From contig JAYZFP010000068.1 in assembly GCA_036336715.1 (NCBI GenBank), forward strand, positions 27,645-91,644: a stretch of 64,000 nucleotides of DNA, in the 5' to 3' direction. Every line of letters begins with the position of its first letter. Position 1 is the stretch's first letter. Source of the DNA: JABAAE01 sp036336715. Lineage in GTDB: Bacteria; Planctomycetota; Planctomycetia; Pirellulales; Pirellulaceae. Of this stretch, positions 25,416-33,437 are shown piece after piece. Below the pieces are notes generated by a model, which was given only the letters and a program-made list of their open reading frames with translations, made no database searches and was not told where the DNA came from. Made by a program: the position numbers and the translations under genes.

Positions 25416-26327
25416 ATGGGTATCAGATTTCTCTGCGATGCGTGTGGAAAAAAACTGAACATCAAGGAGGACCTCGCTGGCAAAAAGGGGCGCTGCCCCA
25501 AATGCAATGCCAGGATTGAAATCCCCACCGAATCCACCCTCGACGAAGGTTCGACAGGCCGAAATCCTGAAGAACAGAAAACGGGAGTGCCCCATCCGGC
25601 ACCGGAAGCCACCGTTGAAACGGGGGCAGACGGCAGCCCCCCGTCAAGGGATACCGGACAGCCGGGTCATCCGTCCGAAGTGAAGCCGGACGGTGGCCCG
25701 ACAACCCCTTCGGCGGCCGACGATGCTCCGCCCTCGCCGCCACCCTTGCCACCCGGGATGGACTCAGAGGCTGAAGATACGGCGTCTGAAACGACCCCAA
25801 AGGACGTCTTTTCGGAAAACCCGGCGGCCAAATGGTACGTGCGTCCGAGTTCGGGTGGGCAGTTTGGACCGGCAGAGTCCGATGTGATGAAAAACTGGTT
25901 GAAAGAAGGTCGCGTGGGCAAGGACAGCCTGGTCTGGTGTGAGGGGTGGGACGACTGGCAAAACGCCGCAGAGATCTTCGAGGCAGAATTGCAACTGCCA
26001 CCCGGGGAACCCGAAACCCCGCACGTACCGCCCACCCAGGTCGGGCAGGCCGCGAATCCCTCATCCGTGGCAGCCCCCACGGAAAATCCCGGACAACGGA
26101 TAATGAATCACCAGCTGAAGCGACGCCGTGCCAAAACCATGGGTATCCTGCTGGTGGTTGGACTGGCCATTGTCAGTATCACGCTGGCGGTGGTGCTGTT
26201 TTTCGTTGTCAGTGGCAACCGCAACCGGGAAAAGAATCAGGACAAAAAGGAGTCCGCCAGCCTTTCTTTTGAAGGTCACAAAAATCATAATCCAACCTGC
26301 ATAATGAAACCCGGGACACGCTGCTGA
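25416..26327 (+). CDS. Zinc-ribbon and GYF_2-domain membrane protein
   Basis: The 303-residue product has a typically planctomycetal arrangement. An N-terminal zinc ribbon (Cys7, Cys10, Cys27, Cys30) is followed by a long Pro/Glu/Thr-rich linker (about 40-130). A GYF_2 (DUF4339) domain near residues 139-190 has WYVRPSSGGQFGPAES and WCEGWDDWQNA. A second linker leads to a single membrane helix near 241-266 and a short charged tail. The function is unknown; GYF_2 domains are thought to bind proline-rich peptides. No operon partner is evident. Confidence 0.8.
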   Translation: MGIRFLCDACGKKLNIKEDLAGKKGRCPKCNARIEIPTESTLDEGSTGRNPEEQKTGVPHPAPEATVETGADGSPPSRDTGQPGHPSEVKPDGGPTTPSAADDAPPSPPPLPPGMDSEAEDTASETTPKDVFSENPAAKWYVRPSSGGQFGPAESDVMKNWLKEGRVGKDSLVWCEGWDDWQNAAEIFEAELQLPPGEPETPHVPPTQVGQAANPSSVAAPTENPGQRIMNHQLKRRRAKTMGILLVVGLAIVSITLAVVLFFVVSGNRNREKNQDKKESASLSFEGHKNHNPTCIMKPGTRC

Positions 26328-26380
26328 TTCAGGTGGTGAATCCCCGCATTTAATACTGATTAAAATCCAAAGGAACCAAG

Positions 26381-26926
26381 ATGAGATTCGTTGCACTTGC
26401 CCTGACCGCCTCCTTCCTGCTGTCCAGCCCCAACATGACTGGAAAAGACGCTTCCGCCGATGACGGTGCGGTGATTGCTCTGTCCGGTGGCAAATTTTCG
26501 ATGACCGGCGACAAGGGCTGGAAAAAAAAGACGCCCCGCGTCAACATCATCGAGGCGGAATTCGCAATCCCCAAACTGGAAGGGGACGCGGCGGATGGCC
26601 GTTTGACGGTCATGGCATCGGGTGGGGGCGTGAAGGCCAATGTCGACCGATGGAAGGGCCAGTTCTCGAAAACCGAAAAATCATCCGTCACCAAACAGAA
26701 GGTGGGTGATTTCGAAGTCCACATCGTTGACATCAGTGGAACCTTCAAGGATCAGCGAGGGCCATTTGCTCCCGCAACCATGCGAAAAGACTATCGGATG
26801 ATGGGCGCCATCATCGTGATGGAAGATGGTCCCGATTACTTTGCCAAGCTTTACGGTCCCCAAAAAACCATCGAAAAAAATGCCAAGGGGTTCATGGCAT
26901 TCGTCAAAAGCTTCAAGAAAAAATAA
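26381..26926 (+). CDS. Exported protein of unknown function
   Basis: The 181-residue product starts with a signal peptide (MRFVALALTASFLLSS) and then a mature region of about 155 residues rich in Lys, Gly and beta-prone segments (GGKFSMTGDKGWKKK, RLTVMASGGGV). I do not recognise the family. It begins after an AAGGAACCAAG ribosome binding site. The short spacing from the membrane protein upstream would allow co-transcription. A 12-base palindrome (CGCTTGCAAGCG, 26933-26944) follows the stop and may act as a weak terminator. Confidence 0.75.
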   Translation: MRFVALALTASFLLSSPNMTGKDASADDGAVIALSGGKFSMTGDKGWKKKTPRVNIIEAEFAIPKLEGDAADGRLTVMASGGGVKANVDRWKGQFSKTEKSSVTKQKVGDFEVHIVDISGTFKDQRGPFAPATMRKDYRMMGAIIVMEDGPDYFAKLYGPQKTIEKNAKGFMAFVKSFKKK

Positions 26927-27028
26927 GCAAGTCGCTTGCAAGCGTTCGTTGCATCGATTGCCTGTAAGGGTTCTGCAGGAATCAGGCTGTGTCGGTTCGC
27001 TATTACGGGACCCGCTTTGCACTCCGGT

Positions 27029-27058
27029 TTAATTTTGGCCGGGTCAATTTTGTCCAGG
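27029..27058. repeat. 15-bp imperfect tandem duplication
   Basis: TTAATTTTGGCCGGG and TCAATTTTGTCCAGG are adjacent and match at 12 of 15 positions. Confidence 0.65.
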
Positions 27059-27092
27059 TCCCGGCAGCGGGGTCTGTTGGCTGAATCTTGAT

Positions 27093-27134
27093 TTCAAAAT
27101 CTCGTTCTCAAAATCCCGGTTTCAAAAATTCATT
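27093..27134. repeat. Degenerate three-copy 14-bp tandem array
   Basis: TCAAAATC begins at 27094 and again at 27108, and TCAAAAAT begins at 27122, an exact 14-base period. The intervening bases are diverged. Confidence 0.6.
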
Positions 27135-27170
27135 GGCAAACGGTTGGCACCGGCCGGCGCCGGGATGATG

Positions 27171-27209
27171 AAAACAACCGCCTGCCGCATCGACGGCGGT
27201 TCAGGCGGT
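27171..27209 (-). terminator. Intrinsic terminator of lysA
   Basis: Reading the minus strand, ACCGCCTG (27209-27202) pairs perfectly with CAGGCGGT (27184-27177). An inner 4-bp stem lies within the loop, and the run TGTTTT follows. It starts about 20 bases after the lysA stop codon. Confidence 0.75.
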
Positions 27210-27228
27210 CCTGACCAGGGGCATCTTT

Positions 27229-28494
27229 CTAGAGAGTCACCATTTTTTCGCCGCGCACCAGGTCATCCAGGGATTGACGTTCCCGGATCAGGTGCGGGGT
27301 TTCCTGGTGCACCAGTACCTCGGCAGCAAACGGCTTGGAATTGTAGTTGGAAGACATGACGTGGCCGTAGGCACCGGCACACTCGATGATCAACAGGTCA
27401 CCTACCTCGGCCTGGGGGAGTTCGCGACCGCAGACAAAGCCCCCTTCTTCCTGGGTAAAGATATCTCCCGACTCGCAGAGCGGACCTCCCACGATCGCCT
27501 CTACCTCGCCGGGAGACTCCTTCGCAGTCGCTATGGAAATCGGGTGATAGGAACCATACATGATCGGGCGTGCCAGGTTATTGAAACCGGCGTCCACCAG
27601 GTAGTACAGCTTGTCCCCCATCTTCTTGACTGCGCGTATTTCGGTAAGCAGGTAACCCGCTTCGGCTGCCAGGTAGCGGCCCGGTTCAATTTCCAGGGAT
27701 ACCGCGTGCCCAAATTCTTCGGCCAGCTGCTGGCGGGTGGCGTCCCACAATTCGAAATACCGGTCAATGTCGATCATTTCATCTGACTCACGGTAGGGTG
27801 TGGGCAAACCTCCCCCGGCGGAAATCGTCCGCAAGCTGGGCCCCACCTGCAGGGCCGTCGACTTCATGGCCTGGCAGACCTGGGAAAGATGCTCGAAATC
27901 CGTTCCCGAGCCGATATGCATGTGCAGACCGGAAATCGTCACCCCGGATGCTTTTGCGCGAGCCAGGCAATCTTCAAGCTGGCCATGCCAGATTCCGTGC
28001 TTGGAGCTGTCCCCCCCGGTGTTGGTCTTCTGGCTGTGACCATGTCCGAACCCGGGATTGATCCGCAGGGTCATCTCCGCATCCGGCTGGATCTCTCCCA
28101 GCTGGTTGATCATCTCCGGAGAGCCGGCGTTACAGTGTACCGGATGCTGTTGCAGAAACTCGATCGTCGCGCGATCAAAGAGGTCCGCCGTGTAGACGAC
28201 AGGATGGGGCTCCCCCTGAAGTTCATAGCCTGCCAGCTGGGCCCGCCTGATTTCCCCCAGGCTGACCGCGTCGACCATCACACCCTGCCTGCGAACCAGA
28301 TCGAGAATCGCGAGGTTCGAATTGGCTTTCTGGGCATAACGGATCACATCAAACCTTTTCAGGTCTTTGATCCGTTCCATGATCGTGGCAGCGTCATAGA
28401 TATAGGTGGGTGTACCATAATTTTCAGCAAGCTCCCGAACGGGAACGCCTGCAATTTCACTTCGACTGATGGAAAAACCGGGTAGGGTGGCCAT
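27229..28494 (-). CDS. lysA: Diaminopimelate decarboxylase
   Basis: This PLP enzyme makes L-lysine from meso-diaminopimelate. The 421-residue product has the alanine-racemase-fold N-terminal barrel with the PLP lysine in RYAQKANSN (about residue 50), the phosphate-binding glycines in SAGGGLPTPY, and a C-terminal beta domain with GPLCESGDIF and GAYGHVMSSNYN. I chose the ATG at 28494 (MATLPGF); an upstream start would add 31 residues that run into the region divergent from the thioesterase gene. A clear terminator follows. No other lysine gene is adjacent. Confidence 0.94.
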   Translation of the reverse strand: MATLPGFSISRSEIAGVPVRELAENYGTPTYIYDAATIMERIKDLKRFDVIRYAQKANSNLAILDLVRRQGVMVDAVSLGEIRRAQLAGYELQGEPHPVVYTADLFDRATIEFLQQHPVHCNAGSPEMINQLGEIQPDAEMTLRINPGFGHGHSQKTNTGGDSSKHGIWHGQLEDCLARAKASGVTISGLHMHIGSGTDFEHLSQVCQAMKSTALQVGPSLRTISAGGGLPTPYRESDEMIDIDRYFELWDATRQQLAEEFGHAVSLEIEPGRYLAAEAGYLLTEIRAVKKMGDKLYYLVDAGFNNLARPIMYGSYHPISIATAKESPGEVEAIVGGPLCESGDIFTQEEGGFVCGRELPQAEVGDLLIIECAGAYGHVMSSNYNSKPFAAEVLVHQETPHLIRERQSLDDLVRGEKMVTL

Positions 28495-28685
28495 GGATGT
28501 TCTTTCTGCTGAGGAAGCACCCATTTTACGAAGCTTGCCCCGGGTGAGAAAGTGCCGGTCGGCTGCACCGCTGACCGGGTCAGCCAAGCAGTCGATTCCC
28601 TCACGGGATAAACCGAAAGCAAAAAACGGCTATCATCAGGCATATTGGCGACACTGTCCGGATCTCCTTGCCAAGGAAACGACTC

Positions 28686-29039
28686 ATGGAAAACTTCAAA
28701 TTGGTCCTGCCCGAACATTTGAACCATTACGGGTTCCTGTTCGGTGGCTACCTGCTCAAGTTCGTCGACGAAATCGCCTGGATTGCCGCCAGCCGGGAAT
28801 ACCCGGGATTTAATTTCGTGACGATCGGAATGGACCGGGTTGAATTCCGGAAAAGTGTTCGCCAGGGTACGATCCTTCGCTTTCAGGCGACCCGAAAAAA
28901 AGTGGGCAACACCTCGGTCACCTTTCGGGTCGAGGTCTTTATCGATCAGGAACAAGGAGAGCCCGACTCCGTTTTTTCGACCTCGGTCACCTTGGTGCGT
29001 GTCGACGAAAATGGTCAAAAGCGACCGCTGAGCGATTGA
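28686..29039 (+). CDS. Acyl-CoA thioesterase, hotdog fold
   Basis: The 117-residue product is a hotdog-fold acyl-CoA hydrolase of the YciA/BACH type. The NHYGFLFGGYLLKFVDEIAWIAA segment has the usual N-x-x-G-x-x-F/L-G-G-x-L-L and the catalytic Asp. The middle strand (TIGMDRVEFRKSVRQGTILRF) matches the second conserved block. It hydrolyses acyl-CoA to free acid and CoA; chain length cannot be told. AAGGA precedes the ATG at 28686 by about 9 bases, so I prefer it over an upstream TTG. It is divergent from lysA. Confidence 0.85.
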   Translation: MENFKLVLPEHLNHYGFLFGGYLLKFVDEIAWIAASREYPGFNFVTIGMDRVEFRKSVRQGTILRFQATRKKVGNTSVTFRVEVFIDQEQGEPDSVFSTSVTLVRVDENGQKRPLSD

Positions 29040-29095
29040 ACACCGGCAGCCGCCACAGGTAATGGCAAGAGGCAGGTAGAAGATGGGCAACCGGT

Positions 29096-29848
29096 TCAGC
29101 CCCACCAACCACCATTGACATGAATGGTCTGACCGGAGACATAGGACGCCAGGTCACTGGCCAGAAACAGGACCACACTGGCAACCTCTCCCGGTTCGCC
29201 AAATCGGCCGAGAGGAACCTGTGAAAGCATCCATTTTCTGTTTTCTTCCGGAATGGACTCGCCCATTTCAGTCTGGATCACACCTGGTGCCACCGCGTTG
29301 ACCATGATGTTCCTGCGGGCCAGCTCCTTGCTCAGCACCTTGGTCAACCCGATCACTCCTGACTTGGCCGCCACGTAATTGGCCTGGCCAAAAAAACCGG
29401 TCGCTGCCGCCAGGGAGGCGATGTTGATCACCCGGCCACCCTCGTTGATTTTTTCAACCGCGGCCTTGCAGGTATGGAAGACACCCGTGAGGTTCGTATC
29501 GATCACATCCTGCCATTCGGTCTCGCTCATTTTTTTCAGGGTCCGGTCGCGGAGGATACCCGCGTTATTGACCAAAACATCCAGCCCACCGAATTGCTCC
29601 ATTGCCTGTTCAATAGCACCTTCCATCTGTTGGCTGCTGCGGACGTCTCCCCCCACAGCCAGCGTTCTTTCCCCCAGTTCAGCTACGATCGCCTCTGCCC
29701 TGCCCCGATTCCTGCCATCCGGATCATCAAAGTAGTTGATCACCACCTGGCTACCAGCCGCATGGAGGGTCCGGGCTATGCTCTCACCAATCCCCTGGCT
29801 GCTGCCGGTAACCAGGGAAACCTTGCCGTTCAGATCGATGGTGTGCAT
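29096..29848 (-). CDS. Short-chain dehydrogenase, FabG/PhaB-like
   Basis: The 250-residue NAD(P)-dependent SDR has the cofactor motif TGSSQGIG (about residue 13), NNAG near residue 93, the catalytic Ser in VINIASLAAATG, and Tyr and Lys in NYVAAKSG. The C-terminal VSGQTIHVNGGWWG is typical of 3-oxoacyl-ACP or acetoacetyl-CoA reductases. The ATG at 29848 has GGGGAGA upstream and is preferred; a start 13 codons earlier is possible. A small gene of unknown function ends 28 bases upstream on the same strand, so the pair is probably an operon. Confidence 0.85.
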   Translation of the reverse strand: MHTIDLNGKVSLVTGSSQGIGESIARTLHAAGSQVVINYFDDPDGRNRGRAEAIVAELGERTLAVGGDVRSSQQMEGAIEQAMEQFGGLDVLVNNAGILRDRTLKKMSETEWQDVIDTNLTGVFHTCKAAVEKINEGGRVINIASLAAATGFFGQANYVAAKSGVIGLTKVLSKELARRNIMVNAVAPGVIQTEMGESIPEENRKWMLSQVPLGRFGEPGEVASVVLFLASDLASYVSGQTIHVNGGWWG

Positions 29849-29876
29849 GGGTGTCTCCCCGTGGGAAAAACGTCTT

Positions 29877-30131
29877 TTATTTGTCAAGGGTTTTGATCAG
29901 GTTGGCTACCAGTTCCGGGTTATCCTGTTCCAGCAGGTGGTCGATGGTTTTCTGTTTGACCCCCATTTTTCCAAGATGGGTCGCGACATGTTTCCAATTC
30001 TGTTTTCTTTTCCGGCCTTCGGACAGGTAAAGCTCGGTCACCAGTTCCTGCAGTCGCTGAATGGCGATGTTTTCACGGTTTTCATAATAATTCCTGATGA
30101 CTTTCTGCTGAAATTTGGATCGATCGGGCAT
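29877..30131 (-). CDS. Small helical protein of unknown function
   Basis: The 84-residue product is basic and mostly helical (QKVIRNYYENRENIAIQRL, KHVATHLGKMGVKQKTIDHL) with no membrane segment or known motif that I recognise. The start at 30131 is a choice. The frame is open back to 30269, but that extension would cross the structured leader of the divergent glyA gene. It lies just upstream of, and likely co-transcribed with, the SDR gene. The alternation of charged and hydrophobic residues suggests a small nucleic-acid- or protein-binding domain, but that is a guess. Confidence 0.6.
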   Translation of the reverse strand: MPDRSKFQQKVIRNYYENRENIAIQRLQELVTELYLSEGRKRKQNWKHVATHLGKMGVKQKTIDHLLEQDNPELVANLIKTLDK

Positions 30132-30191
30132 TGGGAATTGCTGGGGCTGATTTAAGTCGTGAATCGTCGGCCAAACTGTGCGGTCTCCATT

Positions 30192-30254
30192 GACGAAAGC
30201 GCTGAACGTCCGAGAATGGATAGACCCAGTCAAGCTGGATGTAACGCTTTCGTC
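30192..30254 (+). promoter_or_regulatory. Structured leader upstream of glyA
   Basis: GACGAAAGCG (30192-30201) and CGCTTTCGTC (30245-30254) are exact reverse complements. Inside them, after a short internal loop (CTGA / AA), ACGTCC pairs with GGATGT through six pairs including one G-U, leaving a 25-base terminal loop. The 63-base element ends 43 bases before the glyA start codon. Its two-storey stem looks like a folded RNA, perhaps a cis-regulatory leader. I cannot match it to a known riboswitch class. Alternatively it could be a protein-binding DNA inverted repeat in the divergent promoter. Confidence 0.5.
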
Positions 30255-30267
30255 GTTAGAGTCTAAC
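30255..30267. promoter_or_regulatory. 13-bp palindrome, candidate operator
   Basis: GTTAGA-G-TCTAAC is a perfect palindrome abutting the 3' side of the glyA leader stem, 30 bases upstream of the start codon. It is in the right place to bind a dimeric repressor acting on glyA, the divergent small gene, or both. Confidence 0.5.
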
Positions 30268-30297
30268 ACAAAGCACTACCCAATCATCGGAACGTTA

Positions 30298-31554
30298 ATG
30301 AATTCACTTGAACAACAGGATCCGGAAGTTTTTTCCGTGATTTCGGAAGAGGCCCAGCGACAGCGTGCCGGCCTCGAGCTGATCGCCAGCGAAAATTACA
30401 CCAGCCGGGCCATCATGGAAGCTACCGGCAGCGTCCTGACCAACAAATATGCCGAAGGTTATCCCGGGCGGCGTTATTATGGGGGTTGTGAACACGTGGA
30501 CGTCGTGGAGGATCTGGCCAGGGAACGTGCCAAACAGCTTTTTGGAGCCGAATTCGCCAACGTTCAGCCCAGCAGCGGCTCACAAGCCAACCAGAGCATT
30601 TACCTGACCCTGCTGGAACCGGGCGATACCGTCCTGGGGTTGGATCTCGCACACGGAGGCCACCTGACTCACGGGATGAAACTGAATCTTTCCGGAAAGC
30701 TCTACAATTTCGTCAACTACGGGGTAGACACGCAAAATCACCGAATCGATTTTGACCAGGTCGCCAGGCTCGCCCGAGAGCAGAAGCCCAAGTTGATCGT
30801 TGCCGGTGCCAGCGCTTACCCGAGAGAAATCCACCATGGCCGCTTTGCCGAAATCGCTGAAGAGGTTGGCGCCAAGCTGTTTGTCGACATGGCCCACTAT
30901 GCAGGTCTGGTCGCCGCCGGTTTACACGACAACCCGGTCAAGGTTGCCGACTTTGTTTCAACGACGACACACAAAACCCTGCGGGGCCCGCGGGGCGGAC
31001 TGGTGCTGTGCAAGAAGGAATATGCCCGGGAGATCAACCGAAGCGTGTTCCCCGGGATGCAGGGAGGACCCTTGATGCACGTTGTGGCAGGCAAGGCCGT
31101 CTGTTTCCGTGAAGCACTGGACCCTTCGTTCCGCGTCTACTGCGAGGCGGTAATAGAAAATGCAAAAACGCTCGCGGACTGCCTGATGAAGGGCGGTCTC
31201 AAGCTCTCCTCCGGCGGAACCGAAAACCACCTGATGCTGGTCGATGTCACCAGTGTCGGTCTCGGCGGAAAACTGGCTGAACAATCGCTCGATGCCTGCG
31301 GGATTACCGTCAACATGAACATGATTCCCTTTGACCAGCGAAAACCGATGGACCCCAGTGGAATCCGGATTGGGACCCCCGCTTTGACAACCCGGGGGAT
31401 GGGATCAGACGAGATGAAACAGATTGGCGACTGGATCCTCGCAGTTTTGAAGGATCCCGAAAACAAATCCCTTTTAGGGGAAACCAGAACCGCAGTGGCC
31501 GAACTTTGCGATCACTTCCCTGTTCCTGCTGATCGCATTTCCGTTGCCCAGTAG
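30298..31554 (+). CDS. glyA: Serine hydroxymethyltransferase
   Basis: This PLP enzyme interconverts serine plus tetrahydrofolate with glycine plus methylene-tetrahydrofolate, the main folate C1 entry. The 418-residue product is of normal length. It contains GLELIASENYTS, YPGRRYYGG, SGSQANQ, and the PLP lysine in STTTHKTLRGPRGG (about residue 226). I chose the ATG at 30298; the frame upstream is open for 40 codons but crosses the leader hairpin. Folate C1 metabolism here coexists with the H4MPT genes 8 kb away. Confidence 0.96.
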   Translation: MNSLEQQDPEVFSVISEEAQRQRAGLELIASENYTSRAIMEATGSVLTNKYAEGYPGRRYYGGCEHVDVVEDLARERAKQLFGAEFANVQPSSGSQANQSIYLTLLEPGDTVLGLDLAHGGHLTHGMKLNLSGKLYNFVNYGVDTQNHRIDFDQVARLAREQKPKLIVAGASAYPREIHHGRFAEIAEEVGAKLFVDMAHYAGLVAAGLHDNPVKVADFVSTTTHKTLRGPRGGLVLCKKEYAREINRSVFPGMQGGPLMHVVAGKAVCFREALDPSFRVYCEAVIENAKTLADCLMKGGLKLSSGGTENHLMLVDVTSVGLGGKLAEQSLDACGITVNMNMIPFDQRKPMDPSGIRIGTPALTTRGMGSDEMKQIGDWILAVLKDPENKSLLGETRTAVAELCDHFPVPADRISVAQ

Positions 31555-31834
31555 GAGTATGCACGGCAGGACGCTACCCGGCAGCTTTTTGGACGCTATC
31601 GTTTTTTGCCCCCCGATTTCGATTACACAATCAACCCATGGACTTTCGTTGCCTGAACCCGGCCCGGGGTATGGCAGTTCCCGGGACAAAAAGGAGCCAA
31701 CCAGCACTCGCCCGCAACACGATCCCAGGGTACAACCGGATTTACGGCGACCGATTGTCTCCGAAAACGGGCGCCCCTGCCGGAAATAGCTGCATGATTG
31801 CCCCAGCATTCCACCAACCCATCCTGACTGACCA

Positions 31835-32713
31835 ATGAGCCAAGCGGAACCATGGACGACCAAACGCCTGCTTGAGTGGACGACCGACTATCTCAAACAG
31901 AACGGTTCGGATTCACCCCGGCTGGATGCCGAAGTCCTGCTGGCCGAGGCACGTGGCTGCCAACGAATCGAACTCTATACGGCTTTTGACCAGGTGACCC
32001 CCGACGAACAATTGGCCACCTTTCGAGGCTGGATTCGGGAACGGGCAGCCGGTAAACCGGTTGCCTACCTCGTCGGTCACCGCGAATTCTATTCGCTTCC
32101 CTTCAGCGTTAATGAACACGTCCTGATTCCCCGACCGGAAACCGAACTGCTGGTGACACTGGCGATCGATTGCCTTTCACGCAGTTCCGCTGAACTCCCG
32201 ACCGTTTGCGATGTCGGAACCGGGAGCGGATGCATACCGGTAGCGATTGCCCGAAACCATCCGACCTGCTCACTGACTGCGATTGATCTCTGTGGAGAGG
32301 CACTCCAGGTTGCCAGGCAAAACGCTGAAGAGCACCAGGTAAGCGATCGAATTGAATTTCTCCAGGGTGACCTGTTGGCCCCCCTGACCAGCCAACCACC
32401 GTTTGATCTGGTTGTCAGCAACCCGCCCTACATCGGACTGGGTGAAAAAGAAGGCCTGGCAAGCGAAGTCAGGGATCACGAACCTCACCTGGCTCTGTTC
32501 GCAGGAAAGGTTGGAACGGAGATCATCCAGCGCCTGGTCGATCAGGCCACACGCTGGCTGAAACCGGGGGGTACCCTGATGTTCGAGACCAGCCCGCTGG
32601 TCATCGACCAGTGTGTCGAACTGGTTGAGAGGAACCCGGGATTCGAAGGAATTCAAATCCAGTCGGATCTCTCCAAGCAACCGCGGGTCGTGGCCGCGGA
32701 GAAAACAGCCTGA
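31835..32713 (+). CDS. prmC: Peptide chain release factor N5-glutamine methyltransferase
   Basis: PrmC methylates the glutamine of the GGQ loop in release factors RF1 and RF2. The 292-residue product has the N-terminal helical domain and the HREFYSLPFSVNEHVLIPRPETE segment. Its SAM motif is DVGTGSGCIPVAIA (about residue 127), and its catalytic motif is VVSNPPYIG (about residue 193). In many bacteria it follows prfA; here prfA is absent and the 280-base upstream spacer holds no gene. Confidence 0.95.
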   Translation: MSQAEPWTTKRLLEWTTDYLKQNGSDSPRLDAEVLLAEARGCQRIELYTAFDQVTPDEQLATFRGWIRERAAGKPVAYLVGHREFYSLPFSVNEHVLIPRPETELLVTLAIDCLSRSSAELPTVCDVGTGSGCIPVAIARNHPTCSLTAIDLCGEALQVARQNAEEHQVSDRIEFLQGDLLAPLTSQPPFDLVVSNPPYIGLGEKEGLASEVRDHEPHLALFAGKVGTEIIQRLVDQATRWLKPGGTLMFETSPLVIDQCVELVERNPGFEGIQIQSDLSKQPRVVAAEKTA

Positions 32714-32726
32714 GACTCCCTCCCCC

Positions 32727-32742
32727 GGCCGGATGCCCGGCC
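32727..32742 (+). terminator. GC-rich hairpin after prmC
   Basis: GGCCGG (32727-32732), a 4-base loop and CCGGCC (32737-32742) form a perfect 6-bp stem 14 bases after the prmC stop. Only TTC follows instead of a T-run, so it may be a weak or factor-assisted terminator. Confidence 0.45.
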
Positions 32743-32990
32743 TTCACCACCTAAAAAATGCTTCTTCCCGGTCCTCTTTGCAGGATTTTCTAAAGTCCCG
32801 AGAGTTTTTGACCGAGAGTCAGGTGATAGCATTTCGCTGCAGAAAACCGCATCCCCTTTGTCAGAAAGAACTTACATCCGAATCCAACAAGGAAGCGTTG
32901 TCGTGGCATGAATCCTGCATATCATGTCCGCAACCTGTCTACCGGCTGGTCTGCCCTGGCCGGCATACTTTTTCTGCAAAGGAATGAACG

Positions 32991-33353
32991 ATGCTAGTAC
33001 TCTCAAGGAAGCAAAAGCAGCAAATCAAAATCGGTGATCAGATCGAGGTAACCGTTCTGCAAATCAAAGGCGGTTCTGTTCGAATCGGAATCGAGGCCCC
33101 CAGGGAAATCCACGTGATGCGAGGCGAGCTGACCGAATTTCAGCATCCCCATCCGGAAGAGAGTGTTGAACCCGTTCGCTGCGGTAGGGGAAACAGCGCG
33201 GCATCCAAACCCTCCAACCTGCAGCGAGAACAGTCCTCTTCTGCCCGAATTCTGGAACTCAAAATCCTCGGCGGCAGGGAAGACGATTCTGCAGCTCCGA
33301 CACGTCTGACGGAAATCGCCAACTCCATCGCCTCACTCAATCTGCCTCGGTGA
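32991..33353 (+). CDS. csrA: Carbon storage regulator CsrA with an extended C-terminal tail
   Basis: CsrA binds GGA motifs in mRNA leaders and controls translation. Residues 1-50 form the standard core: MLVLSRKQKQQIKIGD, VTVLQIKGGSVRIGIEAP and REIHVMRGEL, including the RNA-contacting residues near Leu4 and Arg6 and the IEAPREIHVMR segment. The usual protein is about 60-75 residues. This one continues to 120 with a Ser-, Gln- and Arg-containing tail that ends ANSIASLNLPR, a possible short amphipathic helix. AAAGGAATGAACG precedes the start. No flagellar genes, the usual neighbours, are nearby. Confidence 0.9.
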   Translation: MLVLSRKQKQQIKIGDQIEVTVLQIKGGSVRIGIEAPREIHVMRGELTEFQHPHPEESVEPVRCGRGNSAASKPSNLQREQSSSARILELKILGGREDDSAAPTRLTEIANSIASLNLPR

Positions 33354-33437
33354 CGCTCAAAGCGCTGTCGTTGGCCTACTGACCTGCCAGCGTTGGAAGG
33401 TCGGAGGCGGAAAGGGCTGGTCGGGAACAGGCCACAC

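Larger units (their letters stand above)
26927..27228. other. Noncoding convergent spacer rich in short tandem repeats
   Basis: No gene is visible. The spacer holds a palindrome at 26933-26944, a 15-base duplication (27029-27058), a degenerate three-copy 14-base array (27093-27134) and the terminator of lysA. Confidence 0.6.

Noticed and set aside
29877..30269. The longer 130-codon version of the small gene upstream of the SDR
   Set aside because: Its extra 46 codons run through the glyA leader stem and palindrome and have no conserved look; the ATG at 30131 is more likely.
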